From the NCBI RefSeq assembly GCF_000179595.2, contig NZ_JH556659.1, positions 35,356 to 99,355 of the forward strand: a stretch of 64,000 bases of DNA, given 5' to 3'. The position numbers and the translations under genes were made by a program. Below are positions 47,084 through 55,465 of this stretch, piece after piece (within the stretch, counting starts at the first letter, position 1; each line of letters begins with the position of its first letter). The notes beneath the pieces are model-generated. The model did no database searches and was not told the DNA's origin. It worked only from the letters and a program-made list of their open reading frames with translations. The DNA is from Acetivibrio cellulolyticus CD2 (GTDB taxonomy: Bacteria > Bacillota > Clostridia > Acetivibrionales > Acetivibrionaceae).

Positions 47084-47865
47084 ATGAGAGGGTATGTCAG
47101 TAAAAAATTAGTAATTGAAATTTTATTCATACTTCCATTCGCAATTCTACCTGCTTTTTTAGAGTATTATGGAGGACTAGTGGCCTTAATTTTAATGCCT
47201 CTTAGCCTTTTATTAAGGGAAAATATTGAAGGTAATTATGAAATATACAATGATAAAAAGTTGCTGTTCAATTTTATCATTGTATATTCAATTTTACTTA
47301 TGTACGTGTTTTTCACTGCATTTGGATTATACAAAAGTCTTGGATTTAATGATGAATATGTCAAGAATATCATCAAAATAATTTGTCTTACTTTATCCCT
47401 TATTTTATTGAAAATATCTAGGGTTAGTATCAAAAACTTTAAATGGAATGTTTGCCGGAGTCATATTTTAGGTACCTTGACTATAGCTCTCATGTATGCG
47501 TGCATTACAATATTTTTTGATGGATTTATATTCATAAATAGGTTTAACGGAGATATAGTTAATTATGGTTTTTTCATATTAAAAACGGTAATATTGGTAG
47601 CATTTTTCGAAGAATTTTTATGCAGAGGTATACTCATTTCTGCTCTAAAAGGATATCAAATAGCAGAATGGAAAGCAAATATAATGCAAGCTCTCCTTTT
47701 TGGAATCCTTCATTGTGTAAAAAATATCTAGACAAGGGAATTGGTGTTGCATTATTAATAACCTGTTATCAAACTGTAATAGGGTATTTCTTTGGGAAGT
47801 TATACCTGAAAACAAAGTCACTTACGCCAGGAATATTGATCCATCTTTTATGGGATATATTATAA
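47084..47865 (+). pseudogene. CPBP-family intramembrane metalloprotease, frameshifted
   Basis: The first part (47084-47731) has about six TM segments and the motifs EEFLCRG (E-E-x3-R) and FGILH (F-x3-H) of CPBP/Abi proteases. It then ends at a stop after VKNI. The rest, ALLITCYQTVIGYFFGKLYL and the third motif HLLWDI, lies in another frame ending at 47865. The shift falls at or near an A6 run (about 47718-47724) where one base seems missing. With it restored the protein would be about 260 residues. CPBP proteases are membrane-embedded, and some guard against or mature peptides. It could be a phase-variable or decayed gene, or a homopolymer sequencing error. Confidence 0.8.
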
Positions 47866-48051
47866 GATTATCTAGAGCCCAGCCTGAATGTTATCCGCCG
47901 AAAAATGACAGTTTGTATACTTCAATCAAAGGAGAATTGAATGATTGGTAAAATGATTACTTGCAGAAGTGCGTTAATGTATAAAGGAATGTTAACGACT
48001 AAAAAACAATATTAATAAGCATTAAGCACTGTTTTCGGTAGGAAGTGTTTT

Positions 48052-48309
48052 ATGGTTGAAAAAGATGATTGGCGATTACTGAATGATGTCTGGTATCTGA
48101 AGGGGCAATGTATCAATCCTACTAATGGTGAAGAGGTAATAAAGTACCTGCCACATCTTAAACATTGCATATTTTGCTATGATAAAGTAAACAAAAATAG
48201 AATCCGTTGGTTTGTTCCAGATGAAAAGAACATTTCCTGCTGTATTTGTGAAAAATGCTTTGCGGATTTTTGTGAAATGTTTAGTTGGCGATTGCTTGAC
48301 GGGCTATGA
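48052..48309 (+). CDS. Small Cys-rich protein, putative zinc-binding
   Basis: 85 residues with a Shine-Dalgarno-like GGTAGGAAG before ATG. It begins DDWRLLNDVWYLKGQ and carries CIFC and CCICEKCFADF pairs spaced to bind zinc. It resembles a family of small clostridial proteins with a WRL..YLKG start and two CxxC pairs, of unknown function. It stands alone among gene fragments. Confidence 0.55.
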   Translation: MVEKDDWRLLNDVWYLKGQCINPTNGEEVIKYLPHLKHCIFCYDKVNKNRIRWFVPDEKNISCCICEKCFADFCEMFSWRLLDGL

Positions 48310-48426
48310 CATCGACTGGGATAAATAAATTTTAAAATTATGTAGTAGTAGAAAATGCAACCATGTTATACTGTATTTTTACTGGAGGGAATTGGACTTC
48401 TGAACTAAGATCGATAAGAATAATTA

Positions 48427-48564
48427 ATGTTAACAAAAGAACAATATTACAAGATAGTCGAAGTTGGCAAAATAACTGGTTACGGATTAATGTTTGTTCG
48501 AAGAGCATTGGAATTAATGGACTGGGATATAGATAGAGCAATAGAATATTTAAAAGAGAACTGA
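48427..48564 (+). CDS. Mini-protein resembling a UBA/TS-N domain
   Basis: 45 residues. The segment ITGYGLMFVRRALELMDWD followed by IDRAIEYL has the pattern of the elongation factor Ts N-terminal UBA-like domain (TGaGmmdckkALeea.gDiekAie.L). The ribosome-binding site is weak. It could be a free-standing small protein or a piece of a larger lost gene. Confidence 0.4.
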   Translation: MLTKEQYYKIVEVGKITGYGLMFVRRALELMDWDIDRAIEYLKEN

Positions 48565-48624
48565 TTATACTTGGTTTAATAGTTGCAGGCTTGTTAAGAC
48601 TCAGAAATATATCAAAGTCATGAC

Positions 48625-48897
48625 TTAGAAACTTCTCAATTCATTTTCAACTTCGTTTTTTTTATACTTGCCATTAAGGAGATCTTCTATTTCTACTTTT
48701 TTAACATCAAGTAAATAAGCAACGAGTAAATGATATTTATCATAATAAAATGACTTGAATTCAGAACTTTCTTCTAGCATACCGCTTCTAAGCATATCTA
48801 ACGTCATGTTATAATCAAATTCTTTTTGTGCTATATATTCAGAATATCCTTCATTTATCCACGAACGGACGGTTACAATAACATCAATCCTGTCCTC
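48625..48897 (-). pseudogene. C-terminal fragment of a gluzincin-type metallopeptidase
   Basis: An open minus-strand frame of 91 codons without an upstream start contains SWINEGYSEYIAQ, which looks like the third-ligand region (N-E-x4-E-Y) of HExxH peptidases of the M1/peptidase-MA group. It then continues helically to a stop at 48625. The HExxH part should lie just upstream but is absent. It is a truncated relic. Confidence 0.45.
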
Positions 48898-49024
48898 TCA
48901 AACCATGTTGAGAGTGTATGGTGGTGACGTCAAGGATTAAGAAGTAGAGTGGATGAAAAGAATTAAATATAGGTTTTCAAGTGTTGGAAATTTCTTGGCT
49001 AAATTTTATGATTAATTTTTATTC

Positions 49025-49060
49025 TTGACATATACAGTTGAACTATATAGTTGGACTATA
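49025..49060 (+). promoter_or_regulatory. Promoter with palindromic PadR-type operator
   Basis: A perfect TTGACA at 49025-49030 serves as -35. About 15 bases later TATAGT (49046-49051) can serve as -10 and is embedded in the palindrome AACTATATAGTT (49041-49052). AGTTGAACTAT and AGTTGGACTAT repeat directly, 13 bases apart. Overlap of a palindrome with -10 right before a padR gene suggests autorepression. Confidence 0.6.
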
Positions 49061-49077
49061 GTAAGGAGGAGAAAAAA

Positions 49078-49404
49078 ATGAATTTGGAAAAATATCTGCC
49101 GCTGACAGAGACAACATATTACATTCTACTTTCATTGCTTGAACCGGGACATGGCTATGCTGTGATGCAGAAGGCAGAGGAATTAAGTGCTGGACGTGTT
49201 CGAATCGCAGCAGGTACAATGTACGGTGCAATTGATAATCTTTTGAGGCAGAAGTTGATTACATCTGTTTCTTCCTCAGATCCACGACGGAAAATGTATC
49301 AGACTACCGTTGAAGGTGCTCATGTACTCGAGTTGGAGTCACAGAGATTAAAGCATATGATTGATATATATAATAGGATTCAAGGAGATGAACAATATGA
49401 TTAA
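49078..49404 (+). CDS. PadR-family transcriptional regulator
   Basis: 108 residues from the ATG after AAGGAGGAG. Winged helix with YYILLSLLEPGHGYAVMQ, then RIAAGTMYGAIDNLLRQ, and wing SSDPRRKMYQTT, followed by a C-terminal dimerisation helix. PadR proteins repress drug and stress genes and usually their own operon; a palindrome overlaps the promoter. The next gene, a DUF2812 protein, starts inside its 3' end (8-bp overlap). PadR plus DUF2812 is a recurring pair in clostridia. Confidence 0.93.
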   Translation: MNLEKYLPLTETTYYILLSLLEPGHGYAVMQKAEELSAGRVRIAAGTMYGAIDNLLRQKLITSVSSSDPRRKMYQTTVEGAHVLELESQRLKHMIDIYNRIQGDEQYD

Positions 49405-50014
49405 ATTTAAGGTGTTTTACGATTTTGATGCAGAAGAAAAATATTTGGATAATATGGCTGTACAGGGACATATTTTGAAAAAGTACTCTATATTTGGTTT
49501 TTATCATTTTGAATCCGGCAAGCCGCAAAATCTAAAATATAAAATTGATTACCAAATATTTAAGAATAGTAAGGAATTTGATAACTATATCGCATTATTT
49601 GAAGATGCAGGCTGGAGACATATTTATGGTACAAAAAACAGTGGGAATCAATATTTTTTGCCAATGAGTGAGAAGGCTGGAACGGATATTTTTTCGGATA
49701 GAATTTCAGCTGCTGCACGATATAAAACTTTATACAACATTTGTATGGCGAATTTTGTATGTTTTATTTGTTTCTTATCTGTGGTATTAATTTCTGCCGG
49801 TGGAGATCTTTCTAAGCTGACGTTTTTGACCCCGGGCTTGTGGGAACGTACAGGAAAAGCCTTTTGGTCTGCATTCTTCTTTGAACTTCCTTTTGCTTTA
49901 TTTCGTGTAGTACCACTTGTTCTATTTGCAGTAGTTGCTGTTTTTTATTGTTACTGGGGCCTAAAGGCGAAAAAGATTTATAAACTAAGTATAAATGAGG
50001 AGAACAAACAATGA
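49397..50014 (+). CDS. DUF2812 membrane protein
   Basis: 205 residues from the ATG overlapping the padR stop. The N-terminal DUF2812 domain (about 1-100) starts IKFKVFYDFDAEEKYL and has the family features NMAVQGHILKK and FEDAGWRHIYGT. The C-terminus has TM segments at about 120-140 and 165-190. The family always accompanies PadR-like regulators and has no assigned biochemistry; it may work as an anti-regulator or membrane sensor. It overlaps the next gene by 4 bp (ATGA). Confidence 0.88.
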   Translation: MIKFKVFYDFDAEEKYLDNMAVQGHILKKYSIFGFYHFESGKPQNLKYKIDYQIFKNSKEFDNYIALFEDAGWRHIYGTKNSGNQYFLPMSEKAGTDIFSDRISAAARYKTLYNICMANFVCFICFLSVVLISAGGDLSKLTFLTPGLWERTGKAFWSAFFFELPFALFRVVPLVLFAVVAVFYCYWGLKAKKIYKLSINEENKQ

Positions 50015-51255
50015 ATAAGAAACATCTTTCACTCATTTTTATAATAGGTGCGCTTTGTATGATATTTACAGGTTGTAGTAAACAAGTATTGCCTGCAAAT
50101 ACTGATTCTCTGGTATTTAACATCAGCAGTTTAGAGGTACCTGATAATATAAAAATTGTAGGACTTGGCGAAGCCAGTCATGGGGTTAGTGAGTATCAAA
50201 AAATGAAGATAGATGTATTTAAGTCGTTGGTTACAAATAATAGCTGTGATACTTTTATCATTGAAGGTGATTTTGGCGGTGCATTAAAAGTGGAACAATA
50301 TATTCATGGTGGCAGTGGAACCGCAAAAGAAGCAGTAAACGAAATCGGTTTTGCTATTTACCGCACACAAGAGATGGTTGACTTGATAGACTGGATGCGT
50401 AAATATAATGAAACCGTTCCTGTCGGTGGAGACTTACATTTTTACGGAATGGATATGCAACGTTATGATAACAACAAAGAATATTTGTTTATGGTGTTAG
50501 ATGACGGAGCACCAGAATTAAGCGAGCGATATAAGGCGGCATTTGCTTCGTTAACAGATGAAAATCGTTTAACACTTGACAGTTCTGCGTTGAAACAAAG
50601 TGAAAATAATGCGCTCGCTTTGTTAGAAGAAATGGATAAGCAAAAGGATCAGATTGTTACTCTAGTTGGGGAAGATGTTTATGATTTTGCGAGAGAATCT
50701 GCTAATTCCATATATCAATGTAGTAAGCTTGTGGGAAGCAATACAAACTACAACACATTGCGTGATAGCTTTATGGCTGAAAAAGTTAAATGGTTTGTGG
50801 AACATGGTGATGGCGATATGCTATTTATAAATGGGCATAATGGTCATATCGGAAAAGTTTCTGCATATGGGTATAAATGTCTTGGAGAACTTTTGACTGA
50901 AGAATATGGGGATGGTTATTTTTCTATAGGTACTGACGCTATAAATACTCGTTTTAATTCTCAGATGGATGATGGTTTCGCTGTAATGGAAGTGAAAAAT
51001 TCCAATACCCTGACAAATATTACTGATGTTATAGAAAGTAATTATTTCTACCTTGATTTTGCAACAGTAAGCGAAGATGGGGAATGGCAGAGCTTTATTA
51101 ACAATCAACAAAAAATGACTGCACTTAATGTAGGTATTTCAAAGTGGCAACAGAAAGTTTCCACATTTTTTACGCAGAAGATTATTCCTGCAAAAGCTTA
51201 TAATGGGGTAATTATATTCCGTGACGTTACACCAAGTAACCTATTGCCTATATGA
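50011..51255 (+). CDS. Erythromycin-esterase-like lipoprotein
   Basis: A 414-residue protein. The N-terminus is a lipoprotein signal with lipobox IFTGCS. The body is an erythromycin-esterase-type fold (PF05139): GLGEASHGVSEYQ near residue 52 with the family Glu and His, IIEGDFGG, FYGMDMQRYD, and FINGHNGHIGK. Ere enzymes open macrolide lactone rings, but many homologs act on unknown esters. The lipoprotein form is unusual because drug-inactivating Ere is cytoplasmic. Here it sits outside the membrane under PadR control, so a role against an external ester or antibiotic is plausible but unproven. Confidence 0.8.
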   Translation: MNKKHLSLIFIIGALCMIFTGCSKQVLPANTDSLVFNISSLEVPDNIKIVGLGEASHGVSEYQKMKIDVFKSLVTNNSCDTFIIEGDFGGALKVEQYIHGGSGTAKEAVNEIGFAIYRTQEMVDLIDWMRKYNETVPVGGDLHFYGMDMQRYDNNKEYLFMVLDDGAPELSERYKAAFASLTDENRLTLDSSALKQSENNALALLEEMDKQKDQIVTLVGEDVYDFARESANSIYQCSKLVGSNTNYNTLRDSFMAEKVKWFVEHGDGDMLFINGHNGHIGKVSAYGYKCLGELLTEEYGDGYFSIGTDAINTRFNSQMDDGFAVMEVKNSNTLTNITDVIESNYFYLDFATVSEDGEWQSFINNQQKMTALNVGISKWQQKVSTFFTQKIIPAKAYNGVIIFRDVTPSNLLPI

Positions 51256-51703
51256 AGAAAGAAACCGTTTATGCAGTTATGAATATTCTATCAATCAATA
51301 CTGGTATGGTTTAATGTGCTAATCTGGTGCAGTTTTTCAGAATAAAGCAACATTTAATAAATCGGCTTCACTCGCATATTTGAATGCAATTTATTATAAT
51401 TAAAATAGAGTTTTGCTTTGATTTTTTGAATGAAAAAGTGGGGAAAATGGGGGAGTGAAGCAAGACTTTATTTGAAAGGAACAAGCACCTAAAGTCATGC
51501 AAATAAAGGGTTTTGGCTTGTTTGGCAAAGAAATTGGTCGTGTCATCCTTGTGGATATAAAAGATGACATTCAGAATTTGGAGGGGTCACAGTTCGATCC
51601 CTTTTGTTTTTGCTCTTTACAAAGCTAAAAATTTCAAATAAAATAGAAGCGAACAGATGTTTGAGAAAGAAGTAGACAACACCAAAACGGAGGAAATAAC
51701 CTT
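51256..51703. other. Intergenic region without a convincing gene
   Basis: About 450 bases. A 43-codon frame at 51497-51628 (starting MQIKGFGLFGKEIGRVILVD) has no good ribosome-binding site and matches nothing I recognise. The right edge holds the RhuM promoter and a strong Shine-Dalgarno (CGGAGG). Confidence 0.45.
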
Positions 51704-52747
51704 ATGGAGAAGAAAAAGAATAACAAAATCACCATTCGTTCAAGCGCAGCCGAGTACCTGACATATATTGCAGCAACAGGTGATGATCCACAAAGCATTG
51801 AAATGCGTTATGAAGACGAAAATATCTGGCTTACACAAAGGATGCTGGCAACGCTGTATGATGTGGAAATACCGACAATAAACTATCATATTAAGAAAAC
51901 TTTTGATGATATGGAGCTGGTTCCGGAAGCAACTATTAGAAAATTTCTAATAGTTCAATCTGAAGGCAACAGGCAGGTTTCTCGTGAAGTGGAACATTAT
52001 AATCTACAAATGATTATTGCCGTGGGTTTTAAAGTGAACAATGAACGTGCGGTACAATTCCGTAAATGGGCGAATCAGATTGTAAAGGATTACACAATTA
52101 AAGGATTTGCTATGGACGATGAACGCTTGAAAAATGGCGGATCTATTTTGACAGAGCAGTATTTTGAAGAGCAACTCCAGCGTATCCGTGAAATCCGTCT
52201 GAGTGAGCGGAAATTCTATCAAAAAATTACCGATATCTATGCGACCGCCATTGATTACGATATAAATGCAAGTGCCACAAAGCGCTTTTTCGCTACGGTA
52301 CAAAACAAGCTACATTGGGCGATACATGGACAGACTGCCTCAGAAGTAATTTATAACCGTGCTGATGCCGAAAAGGAACATATGGGGTTGACCACATGGA
52401 AAGATGCACCACATGGAAAAATTCAGAAATTTGATGTATCGGTAGCTAAAAACTACCTGAGCGAATTTGAAATGGGGCAGTTGCAACGACTGGTTTCTGC
52501 CTATTTGGATATTGCAGAGGATATGGCTCTTCGACATATACCCATGACCATGCTGGATTGGGAAACTCGATTGAACCGTTTTATACAAGCAACTGACCGT
52601 AATGTTTTATTGGATGCAGGAAAGGTAACGGCGGAAATTGCTAAAGCTCATGCTGAGAGCGAGTTTGAGAAATACCGCATTATCCAGGACAGGCTGTTTC
52701 AATCTGACTTTGACAAATTAATTGATAGTAAAAGGAATGAAGAATAG
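51704..52747 (+). CDS. RhuM-family protein
   Basis: A 347-residue protein with the PF13310 (virulence RhuM) pattern: YEDENIWLTQRMLATLYDV as a Bro-like DNA-binding start, IPTINYHIKKTFDD, EVEHYNLQMIIAVGFKVNNE, and FRKWANQIVKDYTIKGF, then RATKRFFATVQNKLHWAIHG-like text in the middle. RhuM genes are horizontally mobile, often on pathogenicity or phage islands, and believed to be DNA-binding; the function is not established. Full length by comparison with the family. It is isolated, with gene debris on both sides. Confidence 0.9.
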   Translation: MEKKKNNKITIRSSAAEYLTYIAATGDDPQSIEMRYEDENIWLTQRMLATLYDVEIPTINYHIKKTFDDMELVPEATIRKFLIVQSEGNRQVSREVEHYNLQMIIAVGFKVNNERAVQFRKWANQIVKDYTIKGFAMDDERLKNGGSILTEQYFEEQLQRIREIRLSERKFYQKITDIYATAIDYDINASATKRFFATVQNKLHWAIHGQTASEVIYNRADAEKEHMGLTTWKDAPHGKIQKFDVSVAKNYLSEFEMGQLQRLVSAYLDIAEDMALRHIPMTMLDWETRLNRFIQATDRNVLLDAGKVTAEIAKAHAESEFEKYRIIQDRLFQSDFDKLIDSKRNEE

Positions 52748-52752
52748 CATTT

Positions 52753-52923
52753 GCACATGTTGAAAATACTCATTTTCTGAATACGCTTATTCGTGAATTT
52801 GATGACATTGGGACTGATTGGGAAGCTATACTGCATCAGATAATAGAAATTACAAAAAAACTTATAGAATTGGTCTCAAATGCAATTGACAAAGGTCAAT
52901 ACTTTTATTTGGATGGAATATAA
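52753..52923 (+). pseudogene. Gene fragment of unknown origin
   Basis: 57 codons without a start encode AHVENTHFLNTLIREFDDIG and a helical tail ending FYLDGI. The codon pattern looks coding, but no start or ribosome-binding site is present, and the family is not recognised. Confidence 0.3.
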
Positions 52924-52991
52924 GTATTGAACCTCTTGCACAAAACAAAAAATAGCACTACAAACTTAAGGGTATAAGAATTTAGTCTTTA

Positions 52992-53100
52992 AAACCAGTC
53001 TTCATATTTTTGCATTTCATCACAAGTTTCATAATCATTAATAAAATGTAAGATTGCAAACTTTTTGTCTGTAACATGGTTTAATCCTCTAATATAATTA
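52992..53100 (-). pseudogene. Possible minus-strand gene fragment
   Basis: A short open frame reads IRGLNHVTDKKFAILHFIND and ends QKYEDWF. No start, no recognised family. Included because the region would otherwise look empty. Confidence 0.2.
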
Positions 53101-53110
53101 TAAATGTAAC

Positions 53111-53244
53111 AAGGCTACAGCATTTTCTTCCTTCTAAAAACTTATTTGGTGATGTTATTAGAAATGCGATTACCTTTTACAATAGGCTAAGGGGTTTCTT
53201 CCTTCTATAATCATTGGCGAACATAGAAACCCCGCTACCCTTTA
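53111..53244 (+). ncRNA. Two tandem structured RNA units in the leader of the TerD-like gene
   Basis: Unit A (53111-53178) and unit B (53183-53244) share AGGCTA, CTTCCTTCTA(A/T)AA, TT-GG(T/C)GA, TAGAAA and TACC(C)TTT in the same order. The internal stems differ but both pair: GCATTT(T)CT with AGAAATGC in A, and GGGGTTTCT with AGAAACCCC in B. Paired changes in the stem with a conserved loop indicate selected RNA structure. AGGCTA and TACC(C)TTT may form an outer stem. In B, TTTCTTCC (53195-53202) could pair with the Shine-Dalgarno GGAGGAAA (53249-53256) with one G-U, and doing so would break the B stem. It fits no riboswitch class that I know. Confidence 0.65.
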
Positions 53245-53259
53245 ATATGGAGGAAATAT

Positions 53260-55335
53260 ATGAACAGAATTTATTTAAGAAGAAAAAATAAAATAATAAT
53301 CAATACTGGACTGGCATTAACTCCAAACACAAGGGAAGTTGCCACTATTCTAAAAAATATTGAAAGTCTTGGATATACTTTTTCTCAAGATATAATAAAT
53401 ATACTTAATACATATACAGTTGAGCAATTGAAGAATTTCTATAAAGGAATAGTTAAGAACATTAAGAGGCTGGTTGGGGCGGATGTTGTGTACAATCCAA
53501 TGTACCCAAATTTTCCAGCCCAGGTCATGAAGGCTTCCGAATGCGAGCTTTACATAAATGCAATAATCCATTACGTGTCATTTGGTAGCTTGGTACCATA
53601 CTATGATATAGAAAAACGTAATCCTTTAAAGGATAAAGTAAATTTTAAAATCATAAATCTTGGAGATATGAATGAGTTTAATGAGATATTTGTAAATATT
53701 ATAAACTCAAAAACATCGATTTCCGAAACTGATAGAGCTGATTTGGAGTGGTTTGTAAAAAATCATAAGAAAGATGTTTATGGTTATTTGCCAGAAGAAA
53801 TACCTCTTAAGGAAAATGCAAGCTATTTGTGTAAGCTTCTTTATGTGAATTCTTTAGCAGATATGACCATTTATTCAAAATATATTAAGATAGCTACAGA
53901 CGTTTTAAGATTTGCTGTTTCATTATCTGACGGTGATGTAAGCCTTGCGTCAAAAACAAGGTTTATAAGCTTCAAAAGAGCAGATAGACGTATGCTCTTA
54001 TCTTTGTTGGAAAATTGCAATAATATTGAAGAAGATATGTTGAGATACAAAAACCAAAGGATAAGGCTTGGTGAAAGACTACACCCATCTGAGTACAAGA
54101 TGTTTGAAAAATCGCAAAGGGCCTTTGGAAAATTGAGAAATAGCGAAAAAATAGATACTTTCAACAGCAAAGTAAATTTAGCTTTTTATTGTGGAGAAAC
54201 AAAAGATATGGTAATGCTTTTAAAACAAAGACCTGGTGAATTCGCAAGAAAGCTTGATTATCTATTAAGGACATGTGAGGACACAAATATGGCATTGAGT
54301 GAATTTTATAAAATTGCAGGTGAAATATCCACTCTAGTATTATTGCAGGTACTTGAGCATTTTAAAACCAGAAATGAAAAAAATGAGCTTCGCGTATTTT
54401 TCCCAAAAGGAAGTATTGCAAAGGTTTATGGAATTTCAAATAATTTACCTGATTTAGATGCTGAGCTTTGCGAGAAGGTTGTAGATATTTGTAAAGCAAG
54501 GCTTAAAGAATTATATGGTTCCAGGGAAAAGCTTGGCAAGGTATATATTGATGAAAAGCTTAAGGATTATTTGGTTCCATTTTCCCAAAGATCAGCCAGT
54601 AAAGCATTAAAAACCATAGTAAGAGGCTCAAAGGTAGATATCTCTTCTCATGCCACTACAATAAGAACCTTTATTTACTGGAAGGAACCTAAAGGTAATA
54701 GAACAGATATTGACCTTTCAGCAGTAATGTATGATTCTAACTGGAATTACATGGAGCACATTTCATATACAAACTTAAGATCTCTCAAATACAGAGCTGC
54801 CCATAGCGGTGATATAACTTCTGCACCAAAAGGAGCTTCGGAGTTTATCGATTTGGATTTGGAGTCTGTTAGAAAATATGGAGGAAGATATGTTGTGTTC
54901 ACTGTTATGTCCTTTACAGAACAGAATTTTGTGGATCTTCCAGAGTGTTTTATGGGATGGATGGCTAGAAAGAATGTCAATTCTGGGGAAATATATGAAG
55001 CGAAAACCGTTAAAAACAAAATAGACATAGCTTCACAAAGCTTAATATGCATTCCAATGGTTCTTGATCTATATGAAAACAAAGTGGTTTGGGCGGATAT
55101 TTCACTAAAATCCCAGCCAAGATGGAACAATGTTGAAAACAATATGTCAGGCATGATTTTGATGGGTAAGGCTTTGACAACCATGAAAAAGCCAAATCTC
55201 TACGATTTGTTAATGCTTAATGCAGAGGCAAGAGGCGAATTGTGTGAATCAATAGAAGATGCAGATACGGTTTTCTCTATTAACAATGGGATAACTCCAT
55301 ATGATACGGACATTATCGTATCGCAATATTTATAA
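53260..55335 (+). CDS. Large protein with C-terminal TerD-like domain
   Basis: A 691-residue cytoplasmic protein. The first 480 residues are mostly helical, without a motif I recognise. The C-terminal 180 residues resemble the TerD fold in the form found in MXAN_6230/SCO0854-type proteins: RTDIDLSAVMYDSNWNYM, SGDITSAPKGASEFIDLDL and YVVFTVMSFTEQNF. No RING domain precedes it, unlike the actinobacterial versions. TerD proteins bind calcium and belong to a stress and phage-resistance system around tellurite-resistance genes, but no other ter gene is nearby. The start follows ATGGAGGAAATAT, directly after the tandem RNA units, which suggests expression control in the leader. Confidence 0.65.
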   Translation: MNRIYLRRKNKIIINTGLALTPNTREVATILKNIESLGYTFSQDIINILNTYTVEQLKNFYKGIVKNIKRLVGADVVYNPMYPNFPAQVMKASECELYINAIIHYVSFGSLVPYYDIEKRNPLKDKVNFKIINLGDMNEFNEIFVNIINSKTSISETDRADLEWFVKNHKKDVYGYLPEEIPLKENASYLCKLLYVNSLADMTIYSKYIKIATDVLRFAVSLSDGDVSLASKTRFISFKRADRRMLLSLLENCNNIEEDMLRYKNQRIRLGERLHPSEYKMFEKSQRAFGKLRNSEKIDTFNSKVNLAFYCGETKDMVMLLKQRPGEFARKLDYLLRTCEDTNMALSEFYKIAGEISTLVLLQVLEHFKTRNEKNELRVFFPKGSIAKVYGISNNLPDLDAELCEKVVDICKARLKELYGSREKLGKVYIDEKLKDYLVPFSQRSASKALKTIVRGSKVDISSHATTIRTFIYWKEPKGNRTDIDLSAVMYDSNWNYMEHISYTNLRSLKYRAAHSGDITSAPKGASEFIDLDLESVRKYGGRYVVFTVMSFTEQNFVDLPECFMGWMARKNVNSGEIYEAKTVKNKIDIASQSLICIPMVLDLYENKVVWADISLKSQPRWNNVENNMSGMILMGKALTTMKKPNLYDLLMLNAEARGELCESIEDADTVFSINNGITPYDTDIIVSQYL

Positions 55336-55465
55336 AATTACAGTAAATAGCTGCTATATGGAGTAGGTTGCATAAATAAAAAACAGCGTGTACAGATGTG
55401 ATATTGCTGCCTGTCATATTGTGGTATAATGGATATAATAAATTCGGAACTAATAGGAGGGCTAA

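Noticed and set aside
51585..51620. tRNA-like T-loop (CAGTTCGATCCC)
   Set aside because: No acceptor stem, D-arm or anticodon arm around it, and the T-stem does not pair in the required way.
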